From: Epiperipatus broadwayi
Taxonomy: Eukaryota > Onychophora > Udeonychophora > Euonychophora > Peripatidae
Direction of reading: 5' to 3'
DNA: 64,000 nt
Assembly: GCA_028023455.1 (NCBI GenBank)
Contig: JAQFVV010012446.1
Coordinates: forward strand, 2,604,001 to 2,668,000
The notes beneath the pieces are model-generated. The model saw only the letters and a list, made by a program, of their open reading frames with translations. It was not told where the DNA came from and searched no databases. Both the position numbers and the translations under genes were made by a program. Numbering within the stretch: the stretch's first letter is position 1; each line of letters opens with the position of its first letter. Shown piece after piece: positions 11,290 to 22,894 of this stretch.

Positions 11290-12020
11290 TCATAATAGCT
11301 TATAAAAATCAATCAATCAACATTGTTCTATCCTATGGACAGGTTCAGAGGGCAGTCACCTCATGCATTTCTATATTTCATTCTATCCACTGCCAAGAGT
11401 TTCCATTCCATATATCTTTTTCCATTTCTTATATTATTCAGCAAGCTTAACCTTTTCATTCTTTCTTTTTGTTTCCATTTCCCATCCCCTCTGAAACATC
11501 CTTCTTTAAACTACTCTTTCTTCTTAATATATATCCAATCCAGTTTCTCTTTCTATCTCTAATTTACTCACTCAGTTTTTTCTCATTTACTCTATACAAA
11601 ACGGCCACATTTATCAGTTTATTTATCCAGCAATTATTCTCTACTCGTCTTCATAATCACATTTCAAAAGTCTCTAATCTGGTCTCAATTTTTTACTCAT
11701 TGTTCGCGTTTGACAATCATAAAATAATACACTTCACCTGTAACAATTAATCTTTTTCTTAATTTTCTATTCAAAGGTCCACAAAATATTTTCATTTAAT
11801 AAATGTCTCATTTGCTAATGCTATTTTTCTTTTAATTTCACCTTTGCTTCTTCCATCCTCAGTCAACAAACTACCCAAGTGTCTAAATCCATTCATCTGT
11901 TGAATTATCTTATCGTAAATATTAACTTCTATTGTTTTTGTATTCCTTCCCATCCGTTAAAGTTGGGTTTTCTCAACATTAATTTTTTTTACATATTCTA
12001 TACATCCTCTAATTTATTCA
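11290..12020 (-). pseudogene. LINE (RTE/CR1-like) ORF2 3' part, decayed
   Basis: Translated on the minus strand, about 11800-11930 gives FRHLGSLLTEDGRSKGEI followed by KRKIALANETF. This matches the block after the reverse transcriptase palm in many LINE ORF2 proteins (F-LGS---EDG---EI--RI--A---F). Stops and frameshifts follow towards 11290, where further C-terminal-like pieces appear. RT palm and endonuclease parts are missing here. Several plus-strand frames in this interval are shadows of it. Confidence 0.65.
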
Positions 12021-12759
12021 ACACACTCTGGATATTTTTTTAATCCTAGGCTTATATAAAATATTCTATATAAGCTTATATATATTGAATAATATCCGAG
12101 TTCAAACTCATTTCAATTTCATTAGTATATTTTAAGTATTAATCATTCTTATTAAAATATTCATAACTTGATTTCATTAATTTTTAGCTAGATTTGATCT
12201 TAAATAAGAATTTAAAATTTAATTTGATGGTATTTAATTACCCTCTTGCTACCAGAATAAAATATCTATACAATTTATAAAGTTCAGTTAAGAATTAAAA
12301 TGTATAAAGCAATCCGAGATATAATTTTAATATCAATAAGTTATTATTAAACCAGGAAATTTACTGTATTTACATTAGTTTCATGTTTTTATATATGATT
12401 ACTTTTATTAATTGTTTAAATTTTTCTTTTATTTTAAAATAGATTTTTTTTTAAAGCGATATAAAAAAAAAAAAAATCATTCTTTAAAAAATTTTGAAAC
12501 AGCATATGTTTTATTGAAATAACAATATCTCCATATATTTATTAAGTTGATCATGCAGAAAAAAAAGACCTATAAAATACTGTACTTAGTAGGCATAGAT
12601 GTAGTGAGTTTAGAGGTTAATATACAAATTGTTTTCGTATCTGAAAAAAAAAAAGAAGGTAAATATATATTATTTATTCTTTTATCATACTGATAATAAT
12701 GTTATCTACGTAGCATACATAATACTTTACATGTGAATTATCAATAAATAGCATATACA
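12021..12759. other. A+T-rich stretch with A and T runs
   Basis: Nothing was recognised except homopolymer runs near 12463 and 12645, and the left direct repeat (12746-12759) of the next element. Confidence 0.4.
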
Positions 12760-12836
12760 AATGCAAAACTCTCACAGTTGCGCCACTCAGTGCAAGCCAG
12801 AGTAATCAATGGATGCAGAATGGTGATCATGTGATG
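12760..12836. mobile_element. Family A deletion derivative (77 bp) with 14-bp direct repeats
   Basis: Keeps only the two ends of family A (GCAAAACTCTC, CCACTCAGTGCAAGCC, GGTGATCATGTGATG); the ribozyme and centre are gone. It is flanked by perfect AAATAGCATATACA repeats at 12746-12759 and 12837-12850. Confidence 0.8.
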
Positions 12837-12936
12837 AAATAGCATATACATGGATTTCAAGGAATATATTTATAAATTTATAATAAATGTAATTCCAAAC
12901 TATATTAGTTTAGTGGTATTCAAGTATCTTCATCTA

Positions 12937-13042
12937 AATAATATTTCTGTAGTGTAATTTTCACTACCCCACTCTCACACAAAGTAGAGAATGATTTCTA
13001 TCCACTTTTGATATAGTGAAATTATACTACAGAAATATTATT
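12937..13042. mobile_element. Small foldback (106 bp)
   Basis: About 30-bp inverted arms (AATAATATTTCTGTAGTG and its complement) with few mismatches, around a centre of about 45 bases with CACTACCCCACTCTC. Non-coding MITE-like element. Confidence 0.65.
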
Positions 13043-13478
13043 CATTATTGAATAATCTCTAGTTTAATGAATGACTAATAAAAATTATTAATATATCTTC
13101 ATCTAAATTTATCTCTGTTTTAAAGTTTGTATAAGGAAAATTTTTAATTATTTTAAATAATATTTATAAAGTAGTAATTTATTGGAATTGATACAAGTAA
13201 ATTTTTAACAATGACGTTTTAATTGTTTTATTTATTTCTTCCAAGTCGTTGTTATAGTGGATGATATTCAGATTATGTACATAAAATTATCCACTTCCTG
13301 CCCTGAGTGGATTGGTGGAGTTGATCAAAAATTCAACTTTTCATTACTGTTGTTCAAATGTCATATGCCCCTCTGAGAAACTAACTGACTTTTTGATATG
13401 ATCTATTTTTTTCCAATTCTTGTTCACACAACATTCACAGACAATATGAAGCTGTTACTTATTATACTGATCAGCTTT

Positions 13479-14063
13479 AAAACAGGCAAAACTCTCCATA
13501 CAGTACTGCCACTCAGTGCAAGCCAGAGTAATCAATGGATGCCAGAAGGCTTGTGCATAAAATCCACATCCAGTGCCTACTCATTCAATATCCCCAGACT
13601 AGTTTCTGGCTTGTGATCTTTGTCAATGAGAAGTCTTGGATCTGAGAACACTGCACCTAAATCTTAGGATCTAAGGCAACCCTCCAGCAGCCACTTTTTA
13701 TCTCTGTTTAACTACAAAACTACGAGTCTTAAATTGAAAACACAATATTTTCAATCCAAGCTCATTAGCTTATATAGTCATATAGGTCTGAACTCAGTTC
13801 AGTACCTATACATTTTGGTATCTTTGGTTCTTTAATAATCATAGCCATCACTATCCTAGGCAAGATTGGTTTTGAGCCAATAAACATCACATGATCACCA
13901 TTTCTTATACTTGCTTATAACTGTTCTTAAAACAGGCAAGACTCTTCATACAGTATTGCCACTCAGTGCAAGCCAGAGTGGCACTACTGTATGGAGAGTT
14001 TTGCCTGTTTTAATAACAGTTATAAGTAAGCATAAAAAATGCTGATCATGTGATGTTTATTGG
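13479..14063 (-). mobile_element. Family A element, full length (585 bp) with 12-bp direct repeats
   Basis: Flanked by perfect CTGATCAGCTTT at 13467-13478 and 14064-14075. Family order from left: AAAACAGGCAAAACTCTCC, decayed hammerhead (minus, about 13571-13615, core TTGACAA), the GTCTGAACTCAGTTCAG block, then a nested palindrome (13893-14063) with ends CCAATAAACATCACATGATC and its complement. The palindromic end block may be a second partial copy joined head to head. Confidence 0.8.
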
Positions 14064-14075
14064 CTGATCAGCTTT

Positions 14076-15589
14076 GTTTGGTGCAGTGTTAAAGAGACAG
14101 ATTCTTCATTTAAGATCTATGGGTTGTGCCCACTTCTCATGCTTGAACTTTTCATGAACTTCCAAATAATAAGGCCATTCAATTATTTATTTAACATAAT
14201 ATTAATTTTACTAAAATTAATTCATCCGCTTACCATTAGAATGTCTAACTTTAATTCAAAAATTAACAATTGCAATTCATTGGGTGTCACAAAAAATATG
14301 ATTACCAGGAGATTAAATATAGTGGAGATAGTTGACACCTGACTTTTTCCAAGCTGGATCTTTAAAATCCTTTAAGATAACAAAATAAAACAATTTTAGA
14401 TAAATTAATTGCCATCTAAAATTAATTGCCTTGATTAAAGAATTGTATCAATACCGAATTTTTCAATAATTTCTTATCTTAGTTGATTGTGGAATATTTC
14501 AATAAAAATGTAAAGCCTTTCTGATTTCCTGACATCAATGAGACAACCATGAAGTAATATAAACTGGACTGGACGTTTTGCTAAAACGGATGGCAGTAGA
14601 TAAATAAATGAAGTCTTAAACTAAATCCTAAAAGATTTTTAAAAATACTGTAAGAAATCAGATGTGAGATAGACAGATAAGGTGATTTTCTGGCAATACA
14701 AAGGAGAGATCTCAAAAAAGAAATTCCCAAATAAATTTTGAGAGACCTTATTTTGTGGTGGATCAATAATGGTTGGAAATGTCTTGATTGACTTTTGTAA
14801 CCATCATAATAATATGTTTATGAATGTTTTTATTATTGTAAATGTTTCTATTATTAGCTTTGCATTCAAAGTTATTTTTCTTTATATTAAGAATTACTAA
14901 TATGGCTGTTTTGGATATCAGTTACAATTAATTTATTTGTCTTGGGTAAATTCCACCAACTATATCCATAAGTAAATATTTATTTCCAAATCAAATAAAC
15001 TATCAGGGTTAAAACCCCTGTCTTTACTATGATGGTGAAGCCATGATATATGTTGTATCATCAGACACTATTTCAATTATATGCTATCCAAATATAAAAT
15101 ATAAATAAACAAAAAAAAGTATGATATAATAGCAACCATTTTGCCATCTTAGACAGCTGTATGCAATCATGTTTATTAATAACTTTTCTTTGGCTTATTC
15201 ACTTTGACGTATGTAGTATTGCAGATAAAACATTTTCTAAGCATAAAGCTAAAAGGTTCATGATTCATAAAGTATTTTACTTAAGCAATAAAAAAAATAA
15301 TCGCAAATTATTCTTATATTGCAACAAAAAGCTTAAAGTTTGAAAAGTTAAAACGATAATCTGAAATAAGTAATGGCAAGTAGAAGTAATTGTGTAAATT
15401 CCAAAGTTGATATGCACTTAAAAACATCAAACCAACTAGAAAGACCATAGTCTGCTAATAACTAAGATTGCTACAAAATTATTGAGCAAAAAAAATATCA
15501 AACAGAGTGTATTTAATTGTGATAAAAGTCTGATATTTCACTATTTAAAAAAAAAATAAACATACAGCATAGTTTCTTATTAAACCACA
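14076..15589. other. A+T-rich non-coding stretch
   Basis: No gene, RNA or recognised repeat. Open frames at 14124-14342, 14581-14766 and 15161-15343 show no domain or splice support. Confidence 0.4.
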
Positions 15590-15950
15590 AAACATCATAT
15601 GATCACCATTCTCTATGTGTACACAAGCTGTTAAAACAGAGAGAAACTTTCCACACAGTAGTGTCACCCAGTGTAATCCAGAGTAATCAATAAATGCAAG
15701 ATTTGTGCATAAAATCTCTATCTAGTACCTACTCATCCAATATCTTCCGACTGGTTTCTAGCTTGTGGCTTTCATCAGTGAGGAGCTTGGATTTGAGAGC
15801 ACTGCATTTAGATCTTAGGATTTAATGCAATCTTCCAGCAGTCACCTTTTTGGGTAACCATAAAGCTACAAGTCCAAAATCAAAAAACATTTCTGAACTC
15901 GTTCTTTAACATCCACAGTCACCTGTATCACATTGGGCAGGATTGGTTAT
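15590..15950. mobile_element. Family A element with intact hammerhead core
   Basis: Starts at the family end ACATCATATGATCACC, then the CACACAGTAGTGTCACC region and the ribozyme on the minus strand. It fades out after TGGGCAGGATTGG. No clear flanking duplication. Confidence 0.7.
15743..15784 (-). ncRNA. Hammerhead ribozyme, type I (family A)
   Basis: Minus strand: TCCTCA, CTGATGA, stem II AAGC/GCTA (three pairs) with loop CACAA, GAAA, CCAGTC. The catalytic core is intact and cleavage would follow GTC. Stem I is weakened (GGAAGA opposite TCCTCA, with a mismatch next to the cleavage site), so activity may be low. Confidence 0.65.
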
Positions 15951-17954
15951 TTTTATTTTTTGAGTGAACGCAAATGAATAAGAACACAGCAAATAAATAT
16001 ACAAATATGTTCTCTCAACTTATTACTAATAACTGCATTCTTTAAAAATTTTGTTTATATTATAATTTTAATTTATATATGCTTAATATATACATAGAAA
16101 GATGCATGTGTTGAAAAGTATTGCACAATTGCAATTCAATAAACAATATGCATTCTAATGTAATCAAAATCAATAAATTATTAGCCATTATGTGCAGTGC
16201 ATGATGTACAGGAGAGATTTGGAATAACATATAGCAGATATTATGGCTGCACCATATCTCTAAACCAGAAGTTTTTCTGTATAGCATTTATCACAATATT
16301 GAAGTACTTAAATTGCCTTAAAAACAATTTCAGCTTTACATTGGAATGGAAGCCTATAACCAGAAGCTTTGCTTCATTGCAAGGATTTTTCCCCTATTAA
16401 CATAATGTAAAAAGTCTACAATACTATCTATGTTTTCACACCACTCCCGTCTTTATGAAATGTATCTTACTCAGTAACAGGTTATTAAAGGCTCTGTACC
16501 ATTTTTATACACTTTTATGTTTAGCAATATGGAAGCTAAGATCATGTGATATCTTGCTCATGTGATGCCTTCTTGGTTTATACAGTTTCTGGGCAAAGGA
16601 TAAAAACTTGTAATCATTTTACAATCCAGGTGAAACCTTGCATACCTGTGTATGCCTGATGACAATATATTTTTGTAAAGTTTGCAAACAATTTTAGCAA
16701 AAAATTAATCAGAAATTTATTTTTTTAATCTTATATGAAATGTTGGTGCTAACAACATCTAATGACACTTTTTTGTAATTTAAAATTGAATAACTCATTA
16801 AAAATCAACTGAGATTATTCAGTGTTACATATATCACAGGTATGAGATAACATGGATAGTTGAGGGTCGTGTGAAAGTCTGAGTTCAAACCCCCTATATA
16901 TTACATATATAAGTGCAGATATGAAAAAAAAGGTCTGTACTGTAGAAAAAAATTCATATTTTAAAAAAATTTAAAGTAAGTTTTTCTTCACACAAATGTA
17001 CTAAAAAGTAAAAAAAAAAATTTTTTAAACTTTTGCAAATAAAAGTATGGGTTATATTTTACATAACTAGAAATTAGATATATATTTTTTCATATACATA
17101 GTAACAAAATGATGAAAAATATTAAATTGTAATTCTTGCTTGATAAGAGATCTGTATAAATTTATAGAAAATAGAATTAAGACTATTTTTCATCATGAGC
17201 GTCCCCAAGCTTTTATTTGTGAAACTAAAGAAAATTTATTTTTTTACTTTCTAATGCATTTTTGTGAAAAAAAGCATTTCTTTAATTTTTTAAAAATATT
17301 TTTCATTACTGATAGTCATTTGTTAGACTATATCAGACCAATGTAAATTAATTACTGAAGTATATTGAAAACAATATTTTGGAAGCATGAGAATAATAGA
17401 AAACATATGCATATAAATAGATTATAATTTTTCCGAAAAGCAATCCAAGACTAAACTCTTAGAAGTGTGAGTGGATTTGGACTGACAGACCTAAAAGTGA
17501 ATGCTTGTCCATTATAAAAACTTTATTATCTACTGCTGAAATCACTTACTAAAAGCAGAGTATAAATGAAGTATAAATGGATATTCTTTTGATATATTCT
17601 AAATATTTTAATAGTATTCCTTGAGACTGATAATGTACATTTGATGTAGTTAAAACTTTTTCAAAATGAATTTAAAAACCAAATGTATTTTAAAAACTAT
17701 AATAGTTTTTTGTATTTCTGTGAGTTACTTTGAATTCTCTCAAATTCTGATATTTTCCATTGTTACACCTGGTGGAAAGTTTTGGAAATGCTCAACTTTT
17801 CACTTCTGTATTCAATTTTTATTTTATAATAAGTCAATAAATTGGGCCTGACTTCTTTTTAATTTAATTTTATGGTAATAGTATGAATACTGAACCCTAC
17901 CGTCTGATGGTGCTCTTTTTCACCGAATTCACATCAATATACCAATTCATGGGC
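15951..17954. other. A+T-rich non-coding stretch
   Basis: Contains a family B end fragment at about 16826-16910 (GAGTTCAAACCCCC) and two CATGTGA motifs near 16543-16567, like element ends. Nothing coding was recognised. Confidence 0.4.
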
Positions 17955-18945
17955 TGTATGTTTACATAATATTATGGTAAAAGTTTTTTTTTTTCAACAG
18001 GTTTTTATTTTTTTGTCAGCGATGGTAAATCACTAAAGTTTTTTTTTTATTACATAATATTATGGTAAAAGATTTTTTTTTTCAACCGGTTTTTTTTTCC
18101 GTCGGTGATGGTAAACCACCAAAATTTTTTTTTTTTTATTCCACCCGGGTTTTTTTTGGTTTTTAATAAACAAATACTTTGTTTTTAGATGGTCTAGAAG
18201 TGTTGGCTTGTTTGTAAATTAATGACTAACTGTCCGTAGGTTTCTTTACATAATATTACTTACAGTAAACCAATTTTTTTTTTCACACTTTTTTTTTTGG
18301 TTTGTTTTTTTAAGAAACAAACACTTTGTTTTTAGATGGTGTCGATTAACACTCTGTCAGTTTGTTTACACAAAAATACAGTGACAACACTTTGTTGTTT
18401 TTAGATGGTGGGGGGGGGGGGTTGGTTGTTTGCTTTTAATTTATCTTCTTTTTTTTTTGTTTGATGTTTTGATTTGCTGAAAGACTTCAACATTTCGGTA
18501 CTTTTGAATAAACCAACACTTCATTTTTAAGAAGGTGGAGGGAAGAGGGGTTGTTTTGATTTTGAATTGTCGTCTTTTTATTTTTTTTTAGTTAATTTAT
18601 TACGAGGCTTTTTTTGTCAAATCTTTATGCTACAGAAAGCTTTATATGATAGCGAAAAGTTCTTCCTTAATTTTTTGGGCCTTTAATTTTAAAAAAAGAC
18701 ATAAACAGTTTGTTTTTAAAGAACACTTTTTTTTTAAGCCGGGGGAGGTGGGGAAGGTTTGTTTTGATTTCTAATTATCAACTTCTTTTTGGATTTTCTT
18801 TTTGAACATTTTATTATGTTACTGCACAGTTCTTTATTATTATTATTATTTTTTTGGTGGGGCCTTTTGAATAAACTCTTAAACACTTCTCTTTTTTTTT
18901 GGTATAATAAAATATTACCTACTTTAACTGTTAATGAAACTTATC
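17955..18945. repeat. T-rich block with diverged tandem copies
   Basis: Long T runs (8-13 bases) alternate with short G-rich pieces. Two units of about 100 bp are recognisable at about 17965-18045 and 18050-18130 (TACATAATATTATGGTAAAAG, T run, CAACAGG or CAACCGG, GATGGTAAA). TTTAGATGG recurs at 18186, 18333 and 18400. A run of ten G lies near 18412. No coding. Confidence 0.7.
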
Positions 18946-19218
18946 AAATATTACCCCTACCTACTTTATAATCATGTGAACAACAAAAACAACAACAAGT
19001 TTCCCCATAAAATAATTTATTAAATCAAAAAGAAGCGAAACTTTGTACAAGTTGTGAACCAAAACAAGTAAAAAAAAACACCACCATTTTCGGGGGCATA
19101 AAAAACAGCAGCCAAAATTAACATGCAAATAAAATAACAGGGAAGCCTCAAAGCTGTAAGTAACAGGATTTTGGAGCCTTTGAACCAACTTCCCTTACAC
19201 AGATCTACATAGGTATGC

Positions 19219-19449
19219 TTGCAGGAGTTTCTCTTTCTGGGAAAACACAATATTGTGCATCTACTTGTGTGGCTGGCCAGCAATTCACTCAGCTTTGACC
19301 AATTCAGACAACTTGCAGATGACATTTTACAGTTCTCACACGGATTCGGGCATTTGTGCACAAAATTGGAAAAAAACTCTGCTGAAAAGAAGAACCTTTT
19401 CAAGTTGTGTGCAGTTCAAAAGTGTAGGGAAGCATGTGTGACAACATGA
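19219..19449 (+). other. Unassigned open frame in a G+C-richer patch
   Basis: The patch 19000-19700 is less A+T-rich than its surroundings and open on both strands: 76 codons plus (SFDQFRQLADDILQFSHGF), and an overlapping 127-codon minus frame at 19020-19403. Neither has a recognised domain. The plus frame has an amphipathic-helix look; the minus frame is cysteine-rich with one hydrophobic stretch. At most one can be real. It could be an old processed fragment or a repeat not seen elsewhere here. Confidence 0.2.
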
Positions 19450-19703
19450 CAATTATTAATATGGAATAGTAATTCCACTACGCTTTCTAAAAAATTTCCA
19501 ACAATGAATTTTTGCAGTTTCACCTCTTTCAAATATGGCCACCATCAAATCAGACCATAGCGAGAGTTCAAGAGTGCTCACTTGATGGATACTGTCGCAA
19601 GGCAATGGGTGTAGTATTTCATTACATAATCATAGAATACATCACCTTCAGGTGGCCTGTTATGGCTCATAAAACATCTCTTGTACTGTCAGCCATAAGT
19701 TAA

Positions 19704-20503
19704 GGCTGCTAAATGGTATATTGATGTGCGTTTTGTGAAAAACAGCGCCAAGTATTTATACTATTACCAATTTTATAATTGAATAATATTCTAAAAAAAT
19801 CATATTTAAATTTTACAATTATTTAAAAACTGAATTGTAAATATAAACACAAAAATATAAATGTCACTTACAATGTCAGTATAAGTACTCTTTCAGAAAA
19901 TGAACTAATTCTTTTCCATTTTGAGTTTTTTTTTAAATGTGAATGAATAAATGTGGATTTGTGATAACTATCAAATTCTGCTTTAAAATATATTTATTTT
20001 ACAATTATTGAAATATTTGGAAAAAAAAATCTAATTTGCCAATGATTTTCATGTAAAGCAACATCAAGGAGAAAAGGATGCTTTTAAAAGAAATCTTTAT
20101 TTCAAAAACAATATAATAAAGAATACTGGTATTTGCTGACTGACTATATGATACTAATTTCTTCAGATATTTTTTAAATTAAAAGTTATTAAAAAGCAGT
20201 GCAGGGAAATTTATTTTATTAAAGAAATCTTACTTTAATACACGTTAACATAATAGTAAAATAGAGATCTAAAGTTGGAGAACTACTATGCTTTTTCTGA
20301 GGGAAATACCCAACAATTCTCAACAAATAAAAATTATCAAGTTAATTAAAAAATTATTGGGTTGTCAGCGAAAAAGAATACTTATAAAAAATAAAACAAC
20401 TTATAAATCAGTACTAATGGTGTATATATGAAGAAAACATTTAAAATATTAAATACAGTCTTAATATGTTTTCCTGAAGGTTTGTGGTGATAATGTTTTA
20501 ATT
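19704..20503. other. A+T-rich non-coding stretch
   Basis: Nothing was recognised. Confidence 0.4.
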
Positions 20504-20834
20504 GTATCTTTATATTGGACTATTTCAATCATCTAATATGAGTATTAAATGCCTTTGGCAGAATAGCTGTTGGTTAGAGTGTTACCTTAAAATTCAATAC
20601 TCAAGCATCTAAGGGTCCAGGTTCGAATCCTATATTAGTACCTTCACTGGTCAGGCCAGCAACACCTGAAGAAGAGGGGAGAATAATACCTCTCAAAACA
20701 TTGTGTTTACATTAACCTGTTGGCTGTGCTATTACTAACAGTTGAATGTATTTGGAATATTTAAATAAAGTAAATGTTTTTAAAGACATTCAATACTCAT
20801 ATTAGATGATGGAAATAAACCAATATAAAAATAC
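20504..20834 (+). mobile_element. tRNA-headed element with 48-bp inverted ends
   Basis: Inverted ends 20504-20551 and 20787-20834 (core ATCATCTAATATGAGTATT, perfect over 19 bp) enclose a Pol III-like unit: A-box-like TAGCTGTTGGTTAGAGTG at about 20565 and B-box GGTTCGAATCC at 20620-20630. A body with ATTTAAATAAAGT follows near 20760. The same ends and body recur at 30239-30872. A tRNA-derived SINE between inverted ends is unusual. Confidence 0.65.
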
Positions 20835-20983
20835 AACAGTCTTAATGTGTTTTCAGGGCTGAGCATTCTTGCCAAAAACAACAGTTATATTCAAAATAAC
20901 TAATGGAAACCCAAAATCAAATAATGTTCCGTTTACTGCATTTTGGAATATGCACATTTAAATGCATAATTTTGTATTTTTAG

Positions 20984-21111
20984 TGGATGTTGTTTTGATT
21001 ATAGCAATAACCTTTGACCCGAACAATGAAAATGCACTGACTTTCTATAATACTTTTTCAATGTTTTCTCTGCATAAGTATTGCTTTTATTTCGTTTATA
21101 AAAATGCTAAT
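20984..21111 (+). CDS. Candidate exon, phase 1 start
   Basis: This stretch follows TTTTTAG (20977-20983). Its phase-1 reading continues the frame of the 9827-9958 exon, giving a beta-strand-like hydrophobic run (DVVLIIAITF) followed by DPNNENALTFYNTF and a second hydrophobic strand (YCFYFVYK). The frame stays open to a TGA at 21145. A possible donor, AAT then GTAAAT, starts at 21112, so the end is uncertain. An exon could not extend much further because a ribozyme-bearing B repeat begins at about 21150. The alternation of strands and helix looks protein-like. However, open stretches of this size are common by chance in this window, and about 11 kb of sequence separates it from the previous exon. 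Confidence 0.3.
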
Positions 21112-21149
21112 GTAAATATCATATTATTGAGATTAAACAATGGCTGATA

Positions 21150-21275
21150 AAGATGGGCCAACTGATGAGTGCTGGTTCAGCACGAAATGCATCTTGGGGG
21201 TCATTTGTCTTTTATTATATCTTTATTTAAGTGAATTTAAAAAGAATGGGAAAGTATGGAGATGTTTATTATATC
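21150..21275 (+). mobile_element. Family B variant with the cleanest hammerhead
   Basis: Shares GGGCCAACTGATGAGTGCT, GTCATTTGTCTTTTATTATA and AAGTATGGAGAT with the copy at 48565-48690, defining a B sub-type. Confidence 0.7.
21158..21197 (+). ncRNA. Hammerhead ribozyme, type I (family B), fully canonical
   Basis: CCAA (stem I), CTGATGA, stem II GTGC/GCAC perfectly paired with loop TGGTTCA, GAAA, TGCATC (stem III AT/AT around GC; triplet ATC) and TTGG closing stem I. Predicted cleavage is between 21193 and 21194. Every conserved core position is present. The very short stem III resembles retroelement and newt-satellite hammerheads, which often act as dimers. Confidence 0.87.
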
Positions 21276-21410
21276 TATAGGGTAAACACTTGATATATAT
21301 ATATAAACGAAATTATATTAGATTTTTATTTTATACTGCAACAATTGTAATAGAGTCAACTAAGCATAGATAGTCTCAAAAATATATCGACTACGCGTAG
21401 ATGAAGTCAT

Positions 21411-21500
21411 AATAATTTGATATTCTGGAAATTCTTAGTATTACTAATCATTTTTAATAATTTGATATTCTGGAAATTCTTAGTATTACTAATCATTTTT
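21411..21500. repeat. 45-bp tandem duplication (2 copies)
   Basis: 21411-21455 and 21456-21500 are identical by eye (AATAATTTGATATTCTGG...). A shorter repeat of TTATTCTAAGTTCTCGAA follows at about 21667-21712. Confidence 0.9.
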
Positions 21501-21724
21501 AGATTCGGAATTATCATATCATTATTAGTCAAAATGAATGCTTTAAACTTTAATTAAAAATGAATATATCTTTTATTATTAAACGCAATCACATGGTACA
21601 ATTAATTCAACTCACTTTCACTTGTGGGTACTTTGAGATTGGCGCTGCTGTGACATAACGACCATAATTATTCTAAGTTCTCGAATTATTATTCTAAGTT
21701 CTCGAATTATTCTAACAGTTTAGA

Positions 21725-22018
21725 TTAATTTTTTAAAAAGATTAGCAAACTTTATATTTAAAAAATGAGTTTTTGAATTCAACTAAATTTTAAAAAATTA
21801 TTATTAATGCGAACTTTATGTTTAAAAAATTTGAATTCAAGTTAATTTTAAAAAATTATTATGAATATGATATAACTAAAACATGTTTTGGATAAAAAAA
21901 ATTAGTAAATAAAAGCAATTTTTGACTTACTGTTTATTTAATTCAAATCTTTTATTTAGATCTTATTCACAATATTTTTTAAAAATTAACTTGAATTCAA
22001 AAATTCATTTTTTAAATA
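21725..22018. repeat. A+T-rich foldback with internal duplication
   Basis: About 21735-21790 and 21990-22018 are inverted (TTTTTGAATTCAA, ATTTAAAAAATGA). 21735-21790 is also partly repeated directly at 21812-21860. Low complexity limits certainty. Confidence 0.45.
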
Positions 22019-22032
22019 TAACGTTAGCTAAA

Positions 22033-22080
22033 ACAGGCAAAACTCTCCATACAGCAGCGATCATGTGATGTTCAGTGGTT
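22033..22080. mobile_element. 48-bp family A derivative with 14-bp direct repeats
   Basis: Only the two ends of family A remain (CAGGCAAAACTCTCC and GATCATGTGATGTTC). It is flanked by perfect TAACGTTAGCTAAA at 22019-22032 and 22081-22094. It is the shortest apparently mobilised copy, implying that the ends suffice for insertion. Confidence 0.78.
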
Positions 22081-22258
22081 TAACGTTAGCTAAACCTAAA
22101 ATAACACTTCAGACGCAATGAAAATATATTCTCAAAGTTGATATATATGTAATGTATAGGGTATATGAGCACAGACTTTCACATGACCCACCACTCTCCA
22201 CACTATCTCATAACACTGACATACTTGAACACATGTATGTTGAAAAGATAAATAATCA

Positions 22259-22300
22259 CCAATATACGTATTTCATGCTAATCCAGCAATCATCAGTTGG
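22259..22300 (-). ncRNA. Hammerhead ribozyme, type I (family B)
   Basis: Minus strand: CCAA, CTGATGA, stem II TTGC/GCAT (three pairs), GAAA, TACGTATA (ATA/TAT around CG, triplet ATA), TTGG. Core intact. Confidence 0.77.
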
Positions 22301-22419
22301 TCCAGATTACCATATCCACACATAAATGCTATATTTAAGTGCTCAGATATATATTAAGATAGCCAATCCTCATACTTTAATGGACTTATAGCATATATGT
22401 GTGGAGATGGTAATCTAGA

Positions 22420-22461
22420 CCAACTGATGATTGCTGTTTTAGCATGAAATACATATATTGG
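22420..22461 (+). ncRNA. Hammerhead ribozyme, type I (family B)
   Basis: Inverted partner of 22259-22300: CCAA, CTGATGA, TTGC/GCAT with loop TGTTTTA, GAAA, TACATATA, TTGG. Predicted cleavage after 22457. Core intact. Confidence 0.78.
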
Positions 22462-22894
22462 TGATTATTTATCTTTTCAACATATATGTGTTCAAGTATA
22501 TCAGTGTTATGAGATAGTGTGGAGAGTGGTGGGTCATGTGAAAGTCTGTGCTCATATACCCTATATATTACATATATAGACACAGGTATATAATAAGCCT
22601 GTGTGTTTAAGTTATTACATAGTAGAGATGTCTGCCCATCCCTTGTATAGGTATTAAATGGATTATGTCCTGTACATGAGGGGTCAGATTGACCTTAGGT
22701 CAACATGGGTGTGACAAGAATCTCAGCTTCAGGGTGGCCTTTGAGCATTCCATCATCAGATTTTCAATTGGATGGATGGTGGAAGAGTTGGAGTGTGGAG
22801 TAGATTGAAGCCTGTCCGTTAAAGTATGAGGATTGGCTATCTTAATATATATCTGAGCACTTATAGCACATATGTGTGGAAATGGTAATCTGGA

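Noticed and set aside
11238-11750. Three plus-strand frames rich in Phe, Ser and Leu
   Set aside because: They are the complement of the minus-strand LINE remnant at 11290-12020.
13246-13314. Possible phase-1 exon after a good pyrimidine tract (reads VVIVDDIQIMYIKL)
   Set aside because: The only phase-compatible donor (ATTG then GTGGAG) is weak and the stretch is short; open frames this size are common here. Worth checking against RNA-seq only.
16650-16680. CTGATGACAATAT, hammerhead-like
   Set aside because: No stem II or GAAA follows. The same applies to CTGATGATATAG at about 44399.
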